From contig JAGYOI010000009.1 of the NCBI GenBank assembly GCA_018399395.1, forward strand, positions 1-16,247: a DNA stretch of 16,247 bases, in the 5' to 3' direction. Each line of letters starts with the position of its first letter. Positions within the stretch are counted from its first letter, which is position 1. Below, one piece after another: positions 9,378 to 15,587 of the stretch. The translations under genes were made by a program, and so were the position numbers. The notes beneath the pieces were generated by a model. That model was not told the origin of the DNA, made no database searches, and saw nothing but the letters and a program-made list of their open reading frames with translations. The stretch comes from Prolixibacteraceae bacterium (GTDB lineage: Bacteria > Bacteroidota > Bacteroidia > Bacteroidales > Prolixibacteraceae).

Positions 9378-10276
9378 TATATTTTTTCAGCTACCCTTAA
9401 TTTTGCACTTCGTGCCCTTGAATTCATTTCAATTTCTTCCTCGCCGGGCACAATTAACTTATCAACGACTTTAAACTTAGTTTTTGGATTACCATAAAAG
9501 TCTTTTTCAACATCTTTATCGAACCCGCCGCGTTGAAAAAAATTTTTAACAAGGCGGTCTTCGAGCGAATGATAGCTAATGACAACAAAACGCCCACCTG
9601 ACCTTAAAACCTCATGCGAGTCGATTAAAAGATTGCGGAGGACATCAATTTCGCCATTCACCTCGATACGGAGTGCCTGAAATACTTTTGCCAAAAACTT
9701 TGATGATGCCTTTTGTGGAACGAGCTTTTCAAGCACTTCTTTCAAGCGGGTTGTTGTTTCAACCGGTCTTTCTTCGCGCGCTTTAACAATTTCGGCCGCA
9801 GCCCTTCGTGCACTTTTCAGTTCGCCATACTGCCTAAAAATCCGAATCAAATCAGCTTCATCGTATTCATTTACAACTGTTGCAGCTGTTAACCCACCGG
9901 TTTGGTTCATACGCATATCCAGCGCGCCATCAAACCGGAACGAAAATCCACGCCCGGCTTCATCAAAATCGTGCGATGAAACCCCCAGGTCGGCTAAAAT
10001 GCCATCAACCTGGTCAATTCCATAATACGCGAGAAAGTTTTTCAGGTATTTGAAATTATGCTGAACAAATATCAACCGCTCATCGTCGGGGACATTTGCC
10101 AAAGCATCCACATCCTGGTCGAATGCAATAAGCTTACCGGTAGTAAGCTTATCAAGTATTTTTGCTGAATGACCGCCACCACCATAGGTTACATCAACAT
10201 ATATGCCATCTGGCTTAATCGCAAGACCTTCGATGCATTCGTTTAATAAAACCGGTATGTGGTAGTCTGTTGTCAT
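9377..10276 (-). CDS. rsmH: 16S rRNA (cytosine(1402)-N4)-methyltransferase RsmH (MraW)
   Basis: SAM-dependent enzyme that methylates N4 of C1402 in the ribosomal decoding centre. 299 residues, normal for the family. The N-terminal YHIPVLLNECIEGL (5-18) is the conserved RsmH opening. The SAM-binding loop is VDVTYGGGGHS at 27-37, followed by AFDQDVDAL (51-59), ILADLGVSSHDFDEAGRGFS (93-112) and ISYHSLEDRLVK (233-244). The conserved opening starts at residue 5, which supports the ATG at 10274-10276. That ATG lies inside one unit of the degenerate repeat array that fills the gap to mraZ. The stop overlaps the ftsL start by one base. Confidence 0.98.
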   Translation of the reverse strand: MTTDYHIPVLLNECIEGLAIKPDGIYVDVTYGGGGHSAKILDKLTTGKLIAFDQDVDALANVPDDERLIFVQHNFKYLKNFLAYYGIDQVDGILADLGVSSHDFDEAGRGFSFRFDGALDMRMNQTGGLTAATVVNEYDEADLIRIFRQYGELKSARRAAAEIVKAREERPVETTTRLKEVLEKLVPQKASSKFLAKVFQALRIEVNGEIDVLRNLLIDSHEVLRSGGRFVVISYHSLEDRLVKNFFQRGGFDKDVEKDFYGNPKTKFKVVDKLIVPGEEEIEMNSRARSAKLRVAEKI

Positions 10277-10368
10277 TTGTCAATTTGTCATTTAGTCATT
10301 AGTAAATTGGTTCCCGATGTAAAATCGGGACTGGCCGCAAAGCGTCCAGCATTGGTCATTGGTCATTG
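10272..10368. repeat. Degenerate 7-8 bp tandem repeat array interrupted by two hairpins, mraZ-rsmH junction
   Basis: On the plus strand the left half reads GTCATTT (10272), GTCAATTT (10279), GTCATTTA (10287), GTCATTA (10295) and a decayed GTAAATTG (10302). The right half has two exact GTCATTG units (10355 and 10362). Between them lie two back-to-back inverted repeats. The array reaches into both genes: the rsmH ATG (10274-10276) is formed by the first unit and the mraZ stop TGA (10356-10358) by a right-hand unit, so the last residues of MraZ (PNDQ) are repeat-encoded. The layout (short direct repeats around paired hairpins) looks like a small intergenic repetitive element, but no transposase or clear target duplication is visible. 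Confidence 0.7.
10312..10349 (-). other. Two adjacent RNA hairpins in the mraZ-rsmH intergenic spacer
   Basis: Hairpin 1 (10312-10330) has perfect 7-bp arms TCCCGAT/ATCGGGA around a 5-base loop. Hairpin 2 (10331-10349) follows directly with 8-bp arms CTGGCCGC/GCGTCCAG, one mismatch and a 3-base AAA loop. In the operon transcript (minus strand) hairpin 2 comes first. Neither is followed by a U run, so this does not look like an intrinsic terminator. Plausible roles are mRNA processing or partial polarity between mraZ and the enzyme genes, or a repetitive element without function in the operon. Confidence 0.65.
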
Positions 10369-10823
10369 GGGTTCATGCCGCCGCCGAGCAATTCCTCAAA
10401 CAATGCCGGGTATTCTTCGTCGGGCAACATGGCAGCTTCGTATGCCTTGGCCTCCCAAAGCCTTATACGGTCGCCCTGACCGGTAAATACTACATCGCGG
10501 TCGATTCCCATTTTATCGAGAAACGAATTGGGTATGTTAACCCGGCCATTTTCAGCTACATTTGTTTTTACAAAACTTTGGTAAAATTTATCGAGAAGCC
10601 GGCTATGCCGCGGATCATTCGGGTTTAAACGTGAACGGATAAATGCCAGGCGTTTCTCCCATGAACTTAGCGGATAGAGGTTAAGGCATTTTTCATAAGG
10701 ATCAATTTCAATTGCAAAAACCCTGTTGAAAGCCTCCCCCATCTCACGCTTATAGGCAGCAGGAAGCACTACGCGCCCCTTGTCGTCTACAGTTGCATGA
10801 TATTGATTAGAGAAATCCGGCAT
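10356..10823 (-). CDS. mraZ: Transcriptional regulator MraZ
   Basis: DNA-binding regulator of the dcw operon, usually repressing its own operon, and the normal first gene of the cluster. From the ATG at 10821-10823 the product has 155 residues with the two SpoVT/AbrB-like halves of the family: VDDKGRVVLPAAYKREMG (12-29) and ENGRVNIPNSFLDKMG (91-106). The DxKGR/xxGR loops belong to the DNA-binding face in known MraZ proteins. A TTG 24 bases upstream (10845-10847) is in frame but lies inside the predicted promoter and adds residues before the conserved region, so I chose the ATG. There is no clear Shine-Dalgarno sequence. The C-terminal PNDQ is encoded by the repeat array in the spacer. Confidence 0.96.
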   Translation of the reverse strand: MPDFSNQYHATVDDKGRVVLPAAYKREMGEAFNRVFAIEIDPYEKCLNLYPLSSWEKRLAFIRSRLNPNDPRHSRLLDKFYQSFVKTNVAENGRVNIPNSFLDKMGIDRDVVFTGQGDRIRLWEAKAYEAAMLPDEEYPALFEELLGGGMNPNDQ

Positions 10824-10844
10824 ACATTCGTTATAAATTTTATT

Positions 10845-10875
10845 CAAAAATAAAACTTATTCCACTTTATTACAA
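10845..10875 (-). promoter_or_regulatory. Predicted promoter of mraZ and the dcw operon (Bacteroidota type)
   Basis: On the minus strand a perfect -7 element TATTTTTG (TAnnTTTG) lies at 10852-10845. A -33 element ATTG (core TTG at 10875-10873) is 20 bp upstream; the known Bacteroidota spacing is about 19-21. Transcription would start near 10838-10840, giving a leader of about 15 bases before the ATG. The -33 core falls in the one degenerate unit of the TGGAA array, so the promoter is interleaved with the presumed MraZ operator. Confidence 0.65.
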
Positions 10876-10910
10876 TTTTATTCCACTTTATTCCACCCCG
10901 TTCCACCTTA
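10860..10910 (-). promoter_or_regulatory. Predicted MraZ operator: phased TGGAA direct repeats
   Basis: Read on the minus strand, units GGTGGAA, GGTGGAA, AGTGGAA and AGTGGAA have TGGAA cores at 10905-10901, 10895-10891, 10885-10881 and 10864-10860. Core-to-core distances are 10, 10 and 21 bp; a decayed unit (core at 10875-10871, TTGTA) fills the double gap, so five units are phased on one helix face. Known MraZ operators are short direct repeats of this type upstream of mraZ (TGGGN with 5-base spacers in E. coli, AAAGTG-type in mycoplasmas). Three boxes lie upstream of the -33 element and one between -33 and -7, a position expected to block RNA polymerase. Confidence 0.75.
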
Positions 10911-10922
10911 AATTTCAAAAAA

Positions 10923-10945
10923 CTTATCAACAATTTGTTTATAAG
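10923..10945. promoter_or_regulatory. 23-bp near-perfect palindrome in the divergent control region
   Basis: Arms CTTATCAACAA and TTGTTTATAAG match at 10 of 11 positions around one central T. With a 1-base centre it cannot form a good hairpin and looks more like a binding site for a dimeric regulator. It lies 18 bp beyond the outermost TGGAA box and about 90 bp before the -33 of the rightward promoter. Which protein would bind is unknown. Confidence 0.4.
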
Positions 10946-11031
10946 CCGATCAAACATGCTGAATAAAAATCAGATCATACACTTTCAAAATTTTCTAACC
11001 AAAATTAACCTGTGCAATAAAATAACATACA

Positions 11032-11063
11032 TTGTCATCTTTTTAAAAAAATTACTACATTTC
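11032..11063 (+). promoter_or_regulatory. Predicted promoter of the rightward acyltransferase genes
   Basis: TACATTTC at 11056-11063 matches the TAnnTTTG -7 element except for the last base, and a TTG (-33 core) lies at 11032-11034 with a 21-bp spacer. Transcription would start about 10-15 bases before the ATG at 11082. It is a reasonable but imperfect match in an AT-rich region. Confidence 0.4.
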
Positions 11064-11081
11064 GACGCTAAATTTTAAAAA

Positions 11082-11918
11082 ATGGCAAGGAACAAACAGG
11101 GGAACAGTCTGGAGCCAATTGATATTAAGGAACTTGTGCGGAGCAAAAACGAAAAACTCGCACACAGGCTTCCTAAATTTGTATATCGTTGGCTCGAAAA
11201 GCTTCTACACCTTGATGAGCTGAATGATTTTCTTCAACAACATGGCCATCTTAAAGGACTTGAATTTGTTGAAGAAGCCATAAAATTGCTCAACATCAAG
11301 TTCAATATTGAAGGTGAAGAAAACCTGCCTTCGGACGGCCGCTACATGTTTGTTTCGAACCACCCGCTTGGAGGGCTTGACGGGGTACTTCTCCTGAAAA
11401 TTTTAAACGAAAGGTTTGGGAACACCCGCGTTTTAATAAACGACTTTTTAATGGCGGTAACCCCGCTAAGAGATTGGTTTGTACCAATAAACAAAATTGG
11501 TGGACAGGCCCGCGATTCCATAAAACATGTTGACGAGCTATATGAATCGGACGATCAGGTTTTGATATTCCCGGCCGGGTTATGCTCACGTAAAACAAAT
11601 GGGGTTATAAAAGACCTGGAATGGCAAAAACACTTTGTGCAAAAGGCGGTACAATATAAATTAGACATCGTACCCATCCACTTTGGAGGCCGCAACACCA
11701 ATCGGTTTTACAACCTTGCCAACTTACGCAAGTTCCTGAAAATCAAATTCAATTTTGAAATGCTGTATTTAGTTGACGAAATGTTTAAACATAAAAATAA
11801 AACCTTTACCATACGTTTTGGAAAGCCCTTACCTTTTACTAAATTCGATAAAACAAAGCGACCTAAAGAATGGGCACAGTATATAAAAGAACAAACATAC
11901 GAGTTGGCAAAAAAATAG
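11082..11918 (+). CDS. glsA: PlsC-family O-acyltransferase, probable glycine lipid synthase subunit GlsA
   Basis: Membrane-associated lysophospholipid-type acyltransferase of 278 residues. The family core is visible: acyl-acceptor motif SNHPLGGLDG at 92-101 (the catalytic His and Asp in the variant seen in Bacteroidota), then FPAG at 163-166 and PIHFGGRNTNRFY at about 198-210. There is no clear membrane-spanning segment. In Bacteroides an O-acyltransferase of this type (GlsA) acts with the N-acyltransferase GlsB to make glycine lipids; the GlsB-like gene follows 59 bp downstream, which is the main reason for the name. Paired enzymes of similar type (OlsA/OlsB) make ornithine lipids elsewhere, so the amino acid headgroup is inferred. 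Gene order here is GlsA then GlsB. Confidence 0.7.
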   Translation: MARNKQGNSLEPIDIKELVRSKNEKLAHRLPKFVYRWLEKLLHLDELNDFLQQHGHLKGLEFVEEAIKLLNIKFNIEGEENLPSDGRYMFVSNHPLGGLDGVLLLKILNERFGNTRVLINDFLMAVTPLRDWFVPINKIGGQARDSIKHVDELYESDDQVLIFPAGLCSRKTNGVIKDLEWQKHFVQKAVQYKLDIVPIHFGGRNTNRFYNLANLRKFLKIKFNFEMLYLVDEMFKHKNKTFTIRFGKPLPFTKFDKTKRPKEWAQYIKEQTYELAKK

Positions 11919-11949
11919 AATAATTTAAACAATACTATTGATTAAGCTA

Positions 11950-11957
11950 TATATTTG
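11950..11957 (+). promoter_or_regulatory. Candidate -7 element upstream of glsB
   Basis: TATATTTG is an exact TAnnTTTG match, 20 bases before the ATG at 11978 in the 59-bp gap between the two acyltransferase genes. No good -33 TTTG lies at the usual distance (TTTA is present about 21 bp upstream), so glsB may have a secondary promoter besides read-through from glsA. Confidence 0.35.
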
Positions 11958-11977
11958 TAAATTTTGAAGTTTAAAAT

Positions 11978-12937
11978 ATGAAAGAAATAATATCAAAGAT
12001 ATCGACAGAACTTATTGAGGCCGAACTAACTGACAATAAGTTCATGCGCAAAACCAATAAAGGCGGAAACCATATATATATCATCACTGCACACGATTCG
12101 CCCAACACAATGAAAGAAATTGGCCGGCTGAGAGAGATTACATTCAGGCAAGCCGGTGGTGGTACCGGAAAAGATTCCGACATTGATGCATACGACACTT
12201 CAGAAACTCCGTATAAACAACTCATTGTCTGGGATCCGGATGCTAAAGAAATTTTGGGCGGATACCGTTATATTTTATGCAACGAGCTGGGCTATACTGA
12301 AAATGGTGAGCCCAACCTGGCTACAGCCCGTATGTTTCATTTCACCGACAAATTTAACGAAGAGTACCTGCCACACACCATGGAGCTTGGCCGCTCATTT
12401 GTTCAGCCTGAATACCAGTCGAGCAAAGCAGGATCCAAAGCATTGTTTGCCCTTGACAACCTTTGGGACGGCTTAGGGGCACTTACAGTTGACCACCCTG
12501 AGATTAAATATTTCTTCGGGAAAGTAACGATGTATACCCATTTTAATGTAACTGCCCGCAACCACATCTTGTATTTCCTGCGAAAGTATTTTTTCGACAA
12601 CGAAGAATTGGTGTATCCCAAATCAGATTATCGTCTTGAGATAGATTTTTCAAACATAAAAGATTCATACAAAGGCGATGATTTTAAAAAAGACTACAAA
12701 ACCTTGTCAAAAATAGTACGTGATTACGGCGAAAACATCCCACCGTTGGTTAATGCATACATGAATCTTTCGCCTACAATGAAAACATTTGGCACCGCCG
12801 TAAACGACCATTTTGGCAATGTAGAAGAAACCGGTATCATACTAACCATTGCTGATATTTATGAAGCAAAAAAAGACAGGCATATCGAAACATACCTTTC
12901 GAACAAGGACAATAATTCGTTGATTGTGCCGCATTAA
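11978..12937 (+). CDS. glsB: GNAT-type N-acyltransferase, probable glycine N-acyltransferase GlsB
   Basis: Acyltransferase of the GNAT/OlsB-like superfamily, often annotated as a hemolysin or GNAT family protein, 319 residues. Recognisable stretches are IGRLREITFRQAGGGTG (48-64), YKQLIVWDPDAKEILGGYRY (79-98), ELGRSFVQPEYQ (136-147) and FALDNLWDGLGAL (157-169), which I recognise from the Bacteroides GlsB protein group. GlsB attaches a 3-hydroxy fatty acid to the amino group of glycine, giving the substrate for the O-acylation assigned to the upstream gene. The C-terminal third is charged and without obvious motifs. No transmembrane segment is seen. The stop lies 7 bp from the stop of the converging purF-like gene, inside a 17-bp palindrome. 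Confidence 0.72.
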   Translation: MKEIISKISTELIEAELTDNKFMRKTNKGGNHIYIITAHDSPNTMKEIGRLREITFRQAGGGTGKDSDIDAYDTSETPYKQLIVWDPDAKEILGGYRYILCNELGYTENGEPNLATARMFHFTDKFNEEYLPHTMELGRSFVQPEYQSSKAGSKALFALDNLWDGLGALTVDHPEIKYFFGKVTMYTHFNVTARNHILYFLRKYFFDNEELVYPKSDYRLEIDFSNIKDSYKGDDFKKDYKTLSKIVRDYGENIPPLVNAYMNLSPTMKTFGTAVNDHFGNVEETGIILTIADIYEAKKDRHIETYLSNKDNNSLIVPH

Positions 12938-12949
12938 GTTTAACTTAAT
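12933..12949. other. 17-bp perfect palindrome holding both convergent stop codons
   Basis: Arms ATTAAGTT and AACTTAAT flank one central T. The TAA of glsB (12935-12937) and the TAA of the purF-like gene (12947-12945) both fall in it. It has almost no GC and no real loop, so it is a poor intrinsic terminator; no other terminator is seen between the two converging genes. Confidence 0.5.
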
Positions 12950-14846
12950 ACGCCCTGCCGTCTTTCCCTTCGTAATAATTTAAGAAAGATGTGTTTACAA
13001 CCTTGTTGCCGCCCGGCGTAGGGTAATTACCTGTAAAATACCAGTCTCCGGTATGGTCGGGCGATGCTGCATGAAGATTTTCAATGGTTTGATAAACAAT
13101 CTCAACATCTGCATGGCAATCATCGGGCTTAAGCATCTGAGCCATTTTTGAAGAAATTTCTTCGGCAGTAAAAGGTTTGTATATCTCTTTAACGTAGTTT
13201 ACAATCTCCTCCTTTGGCAAATTACGCTGTGCCATACATTTTTTATATACGTCTTCAAGTATTTTCTCTTTGCCTTTTTCCTTAATTAATTCAATAGCTG
13301 CATTAAATGCGGCAAATTTACCCAGTTCGGCCATATCAATCCCGTAACAATCGGGGTATCTGATTTGTGGGGCAGAAGACACAATTATTATTTTTTTGGG
13401 TTGCAAGCGGTCGAGTATCCTCAGTATGCTCTGCTTAAGCGTTGTGCCGCGTACTATTGAGTCATCGATTATCACCAATGTATCTACATTATTTTTAACC
13501 ACGCCATACGTAACATCGTAAACGTGTGCTACCAAGTCGTTTCTACCACTATCGCCAGAAATAAAAGTACGGAGTTTTACATCTTTTATTGCTATTTTTT
13601 CCATGCGTGGTTCTACAGCAATAATATCGGCAATTTTCTCTTCAGTCAGATTCCCGTTCAGGGCTTTAATTTGATTTTTCTTCCAATCGAGCAAATGCTG
13701 CCTTACCCCTTCCATCATGCCATAAAATGCCGTTTCGGCTGTATTTGGGATGTAAGAGAAAACCGTATCATTGAAGTTGTAATTGACTTTTTCGAGTATG
13801 GTATCCGATAACAAGCGGCCAAGTTGTTTGCGTTCGTTATATATATCCCTGTCGCTGCCCCGTGAGAAGTAAATGCGCTCAAACGAACATGATTTTCGAT
13901 GATGGGGGACACGAACAATTTCTTTTGAAATTGTACCATCTTTTTTCACAATAATTGCCTGGCCAGGTTCAATTTCTTCCACAGTATCGTGCTTCACGTT
14001 CATCACTGTTTGAATAACCGGACGTTCAGAAGCAACCACAACAATCTCATCATCATGATAGTAGTATGCAGGACGTATCCCCCATGGATCGCGTGTAGCA
14101 AATAAGTCACCATGGCCAACCATGCCCGCTATGGCATAACCACCATCCCAGTCGCGCGAGGCGTTTTCAAGAATTTGCTGTACATCGAGGTTTTGCTCTA
14201 TAAGTGGTGATATTTCGCTGTTTGAATATCCTTCGTTTTTGTATTGCCTGAAACGCAATTCATTTTCCTGGTCGAGAAAATGCCCTACTTTTTCAAGAAC
14301 GGTTACGGTATCGGTGTATGCACTCGGGTGTTGTCCCAGTTCTACCAGACGCTCAAAAAGCTCATCGGTATTGGTCATGTTAAAATTACCGGCAAGCACC
14401 AGGTTTCGCGAACGCCAATTGTTTTGACGCATTACGGGGTGTACAAACTCTACCGAATTACGGCCAAATGTACCATAGCGAAGATGCCCCAAATAAGCCT
14501 CACCGGCGAAAGCGAGGTGTTCTTTTGCCCAACGAGGGTCGACAAACTCATCAGGATGTTTTTTTTCAGCCTTTTTGTAATGTTTAAATATATGGTCGAA
14601 TGTATCTTTAATCGGATTTGGCTTTACCGAACGGTAACGGTCCAGATATTCTTGTCCCGGGGTATTATCTATTTTCAGAGAAGCGACGCCGGCGCCATCC
14701 TGCCCCCGGTTATGTTGTTTTTCCATCAGCAGATAGAGCTTATTAAGCCCATACATCCAGGTTCCGTACTTTTCTTTGTAGTATTCAAGTGGTTTAAGCA
14801 ACCGTATCATTGCCACACCACATTCGTGCTTTATCAATTCACTCAT
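12945..14846 (-). CDS. PurF-like class II glutamine amidotransferase / phosphoribosyltransferase (long Bacteroidota form)
   Basis: Homologue of amidophosphoribosyltransferase, which makes phosphoribosylamine from PRPP and glutamine in the first step of purine synthesis. 633 residues against 470-510 for usual PurF. The Ntn glutaminase domain begins with HECGV (candidate nucleophile C9), then NRGQDGAG (46-53), HLRYGTFGRNS (121-131) and DPWGIRPA (253-260). The PRTase domain has CSFERIYFSRGS (320-331) and the PRPP loop VIIDDSIVRGTT (458-469), then SSAPQIRYPDCYGIDM (490-505). Near the C-terminus FTGNYPT (604-610) matches the region that in Bacillus PurF carries two Fe-S cysteines, but those are G600 and Y603 by my alignment. 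Insertions occur after C9, at about 60-105 and in the C-terminal region. Catalytic motifs are intact, so it is probably active; whether it is the main PurF or a paralogue is open. Confidence 0.8.
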   Translation of the reverse strand: MSELIKHECGVAMIRLLKPLEYYKEKYGTWMYGLNKLYLLMEKQHNRGQDGAGVASLKIDNTPGQEYLDRYRSVKPNPIKDTFDHIFKHYKKAEKKHPDEFVDPRWAKEHLAFAGEAYLGHLRYGTFGRNSVEFVHPVMRQNNWRSRNLVLAGNFNMTNTDELFERLVELGQHPSAYTDTVTVLEKVGHFLDQENELRFRQYKNEGYSNSEISPLIEQNLDVQQILENASRDWDGGYAIAGMVGHGDLFATRDPWGIRPAYYYHDDEIVVVASERPVIQTVMNVKHDTVEEIEPGQAIIVKKDGTISKEIVRVPHHRKSCSFERIYFSRGSDRDIYNERKQLGRLLSDTILEKVNYNFNDTVFSYIPNTAETAFYGMMEGVRQHLLDWKKNQIKALNGNLTEEKIADIIAVEPRMEKIAIKDVKLRTFISGDSGRNDLVAHVYDVTYGVVKNNVDTLVIIDDSIVRGTTLKQSILRILDRLQPKKIIIVSSAPQIRYPDCYGIDMAELGKFAAFNAAIELIKEKGKEKILEDVYKKCMAQRNLPKEEIVNYVKEIYKPFTAEEISSKMAQMLKPDDCHADVEIVYQTIENLHAASPDHTGDWYFTGNYPTPGGNKVVNTSFLNYYEGKDGRAY

Positions 14847-14877
14847 AACACTTTTTAAACCTTCAGCTAATTATAAA

Positions 14878-15387
14878 TTAATTCGTTTTAAGCCGGGGAA
14901 AATTTATTTTATCTTCAACAATAAACGAACCGGGAAAATCCTTTCCTATTATTTTCTTTAACTTAATAGCTTCACTACGCGACCTAAAATCTCCAACACG
15001 AACCCTGAAATCGGGTGTTTTGAAAAGCACGTAAACATTATAGTTTGGATAACTTTTCAGGAATTCAGACTTATAATCATAAGCCTTGTTTTTTTCGCCC
15101 TGGTATATTTGCACACGGTAGCCGGCTATGCCTGCATCGCGCTTATTCTCTTCCTTTGAAATACCAAGCAGCTTATTAATCCGTTTATCTGAATTAATTG
15201 TTAAATGCGACCATTCATCCTGAAATCCGTCCTCACTGTTGAACAAAGTGTCAGTATTTGGTACATTCGCCCCATCAAATTCAGATAAAGAAGTCACAAT
15301 TTGATCGGTGTTTTGTCCGTATAATTGAAATACAAAAAGCAAAACAACCAACATTAAAAAACTATTTCTCATAGACTTACGATTCAT
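14878..15387 (-). CDS. Secreted SPOR-domain protein
   Basis: Small exported protein of 169 residues. The N-terminus MNRKSMRNSFLMLVVLLF is a Sec signal peptide with a likely cut after LYG (about residue 24); no lipobox cysteine, so it is probably free in the periplasm. A linker of about 60 residues rich in Asp, Asn and Ser follows. The last 80 residues are a SPOR domain (GYRVQIYQGEKNKAY at 89-103, FRVRVGDFRSRSEA at 127-140, FIVEDKI near 155-161). SPOR domains bind glycan strands stripped of stem peptides, mostly at division sites. No enzymatic domain is present. The ATG at 15385-15387 follows a promoter-like box; an internal Met at residue 6 could also start it. The purF-like gene begins 31 bp downstream. 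Confidence 0.87.
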   Translation of the reverse strand: MNRKSMRNSFLMLVVLLFVFQLYGQNTDQIVTSLSEFDGANVPNTDTLFNSEDGFQDEWSHLTINSDKRINKLLGISKEENKRDAGIAGYRVQIYQGEKNKAYDYKSEFLKSYPNYNVYVLFKTPDFRVRVGDFRSRSEAIKLKKIIGKDFPGSFIVEDKINFPRLKTN

Positions 15388-15409
15388 ATTGAATACATCA
15401 ATGAAGATA

Positions 15410-15417
15410 CAAAGATA
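15410..15417 (-). promoter_or_regulatory. Candidate -7 element upstream of the SPOR gene
   Basis: On the minus strand TATCTTTG is an exact TAnnTTTG match 22 bases before the start at 15387. No convincing TTG lies 19-21 bp further upstream, so only half of the promoter is supported. The rest of the 200-bp gap to rimO shows neither a gene nor a clear terminator. Confidence 0.45.
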
Positions 15418-15587
15418 ATTGATTTATTATAGAAACGATGAATGATTTGTGCTAGTATCAGAAGTCCGTTTAAATATTGTGCTTTAATTCTTTTACCCAG
15501 TAAATCAATTAATAATTCGGTAATATAAAGGGCGTTTTCTAAATTATATTTTGAAGTCAACTTGCCGGGTATGTGTTTTGCATTCTA

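Noticed and set aside
10312..10349. Hairpins as a Rho-independent terminator after mraZ
   Set aside because: Neither stem is followed by a U run on either strand, and termination here would cut off essential genes; full termination is unlikely.
10272..10368. Tandem short repeats as a possible CRISPR array
   Set aside because: Units are 7-8 bp, degenerate and contiguous, with no spacers of regular length and no cas genes.
10924..10932. TTATCAACA resembling a DnaA box (TTATCCACA)
   Set aside because: Single one-mismatch copy in an AT-rich promoter region, without a cluster of further boxes or replication genes nearby; it is better explained as one arm of the 23-bp palindrome.
15388..15587. 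200-bp gap between rimO and the SPOR gene as a place for a small RNA or small protein
   Set aside because: Only very short open frames, no stable hairpin with a U tract and no paired -33/-7 signal other than the SPOR -7 box; nothing supportable.
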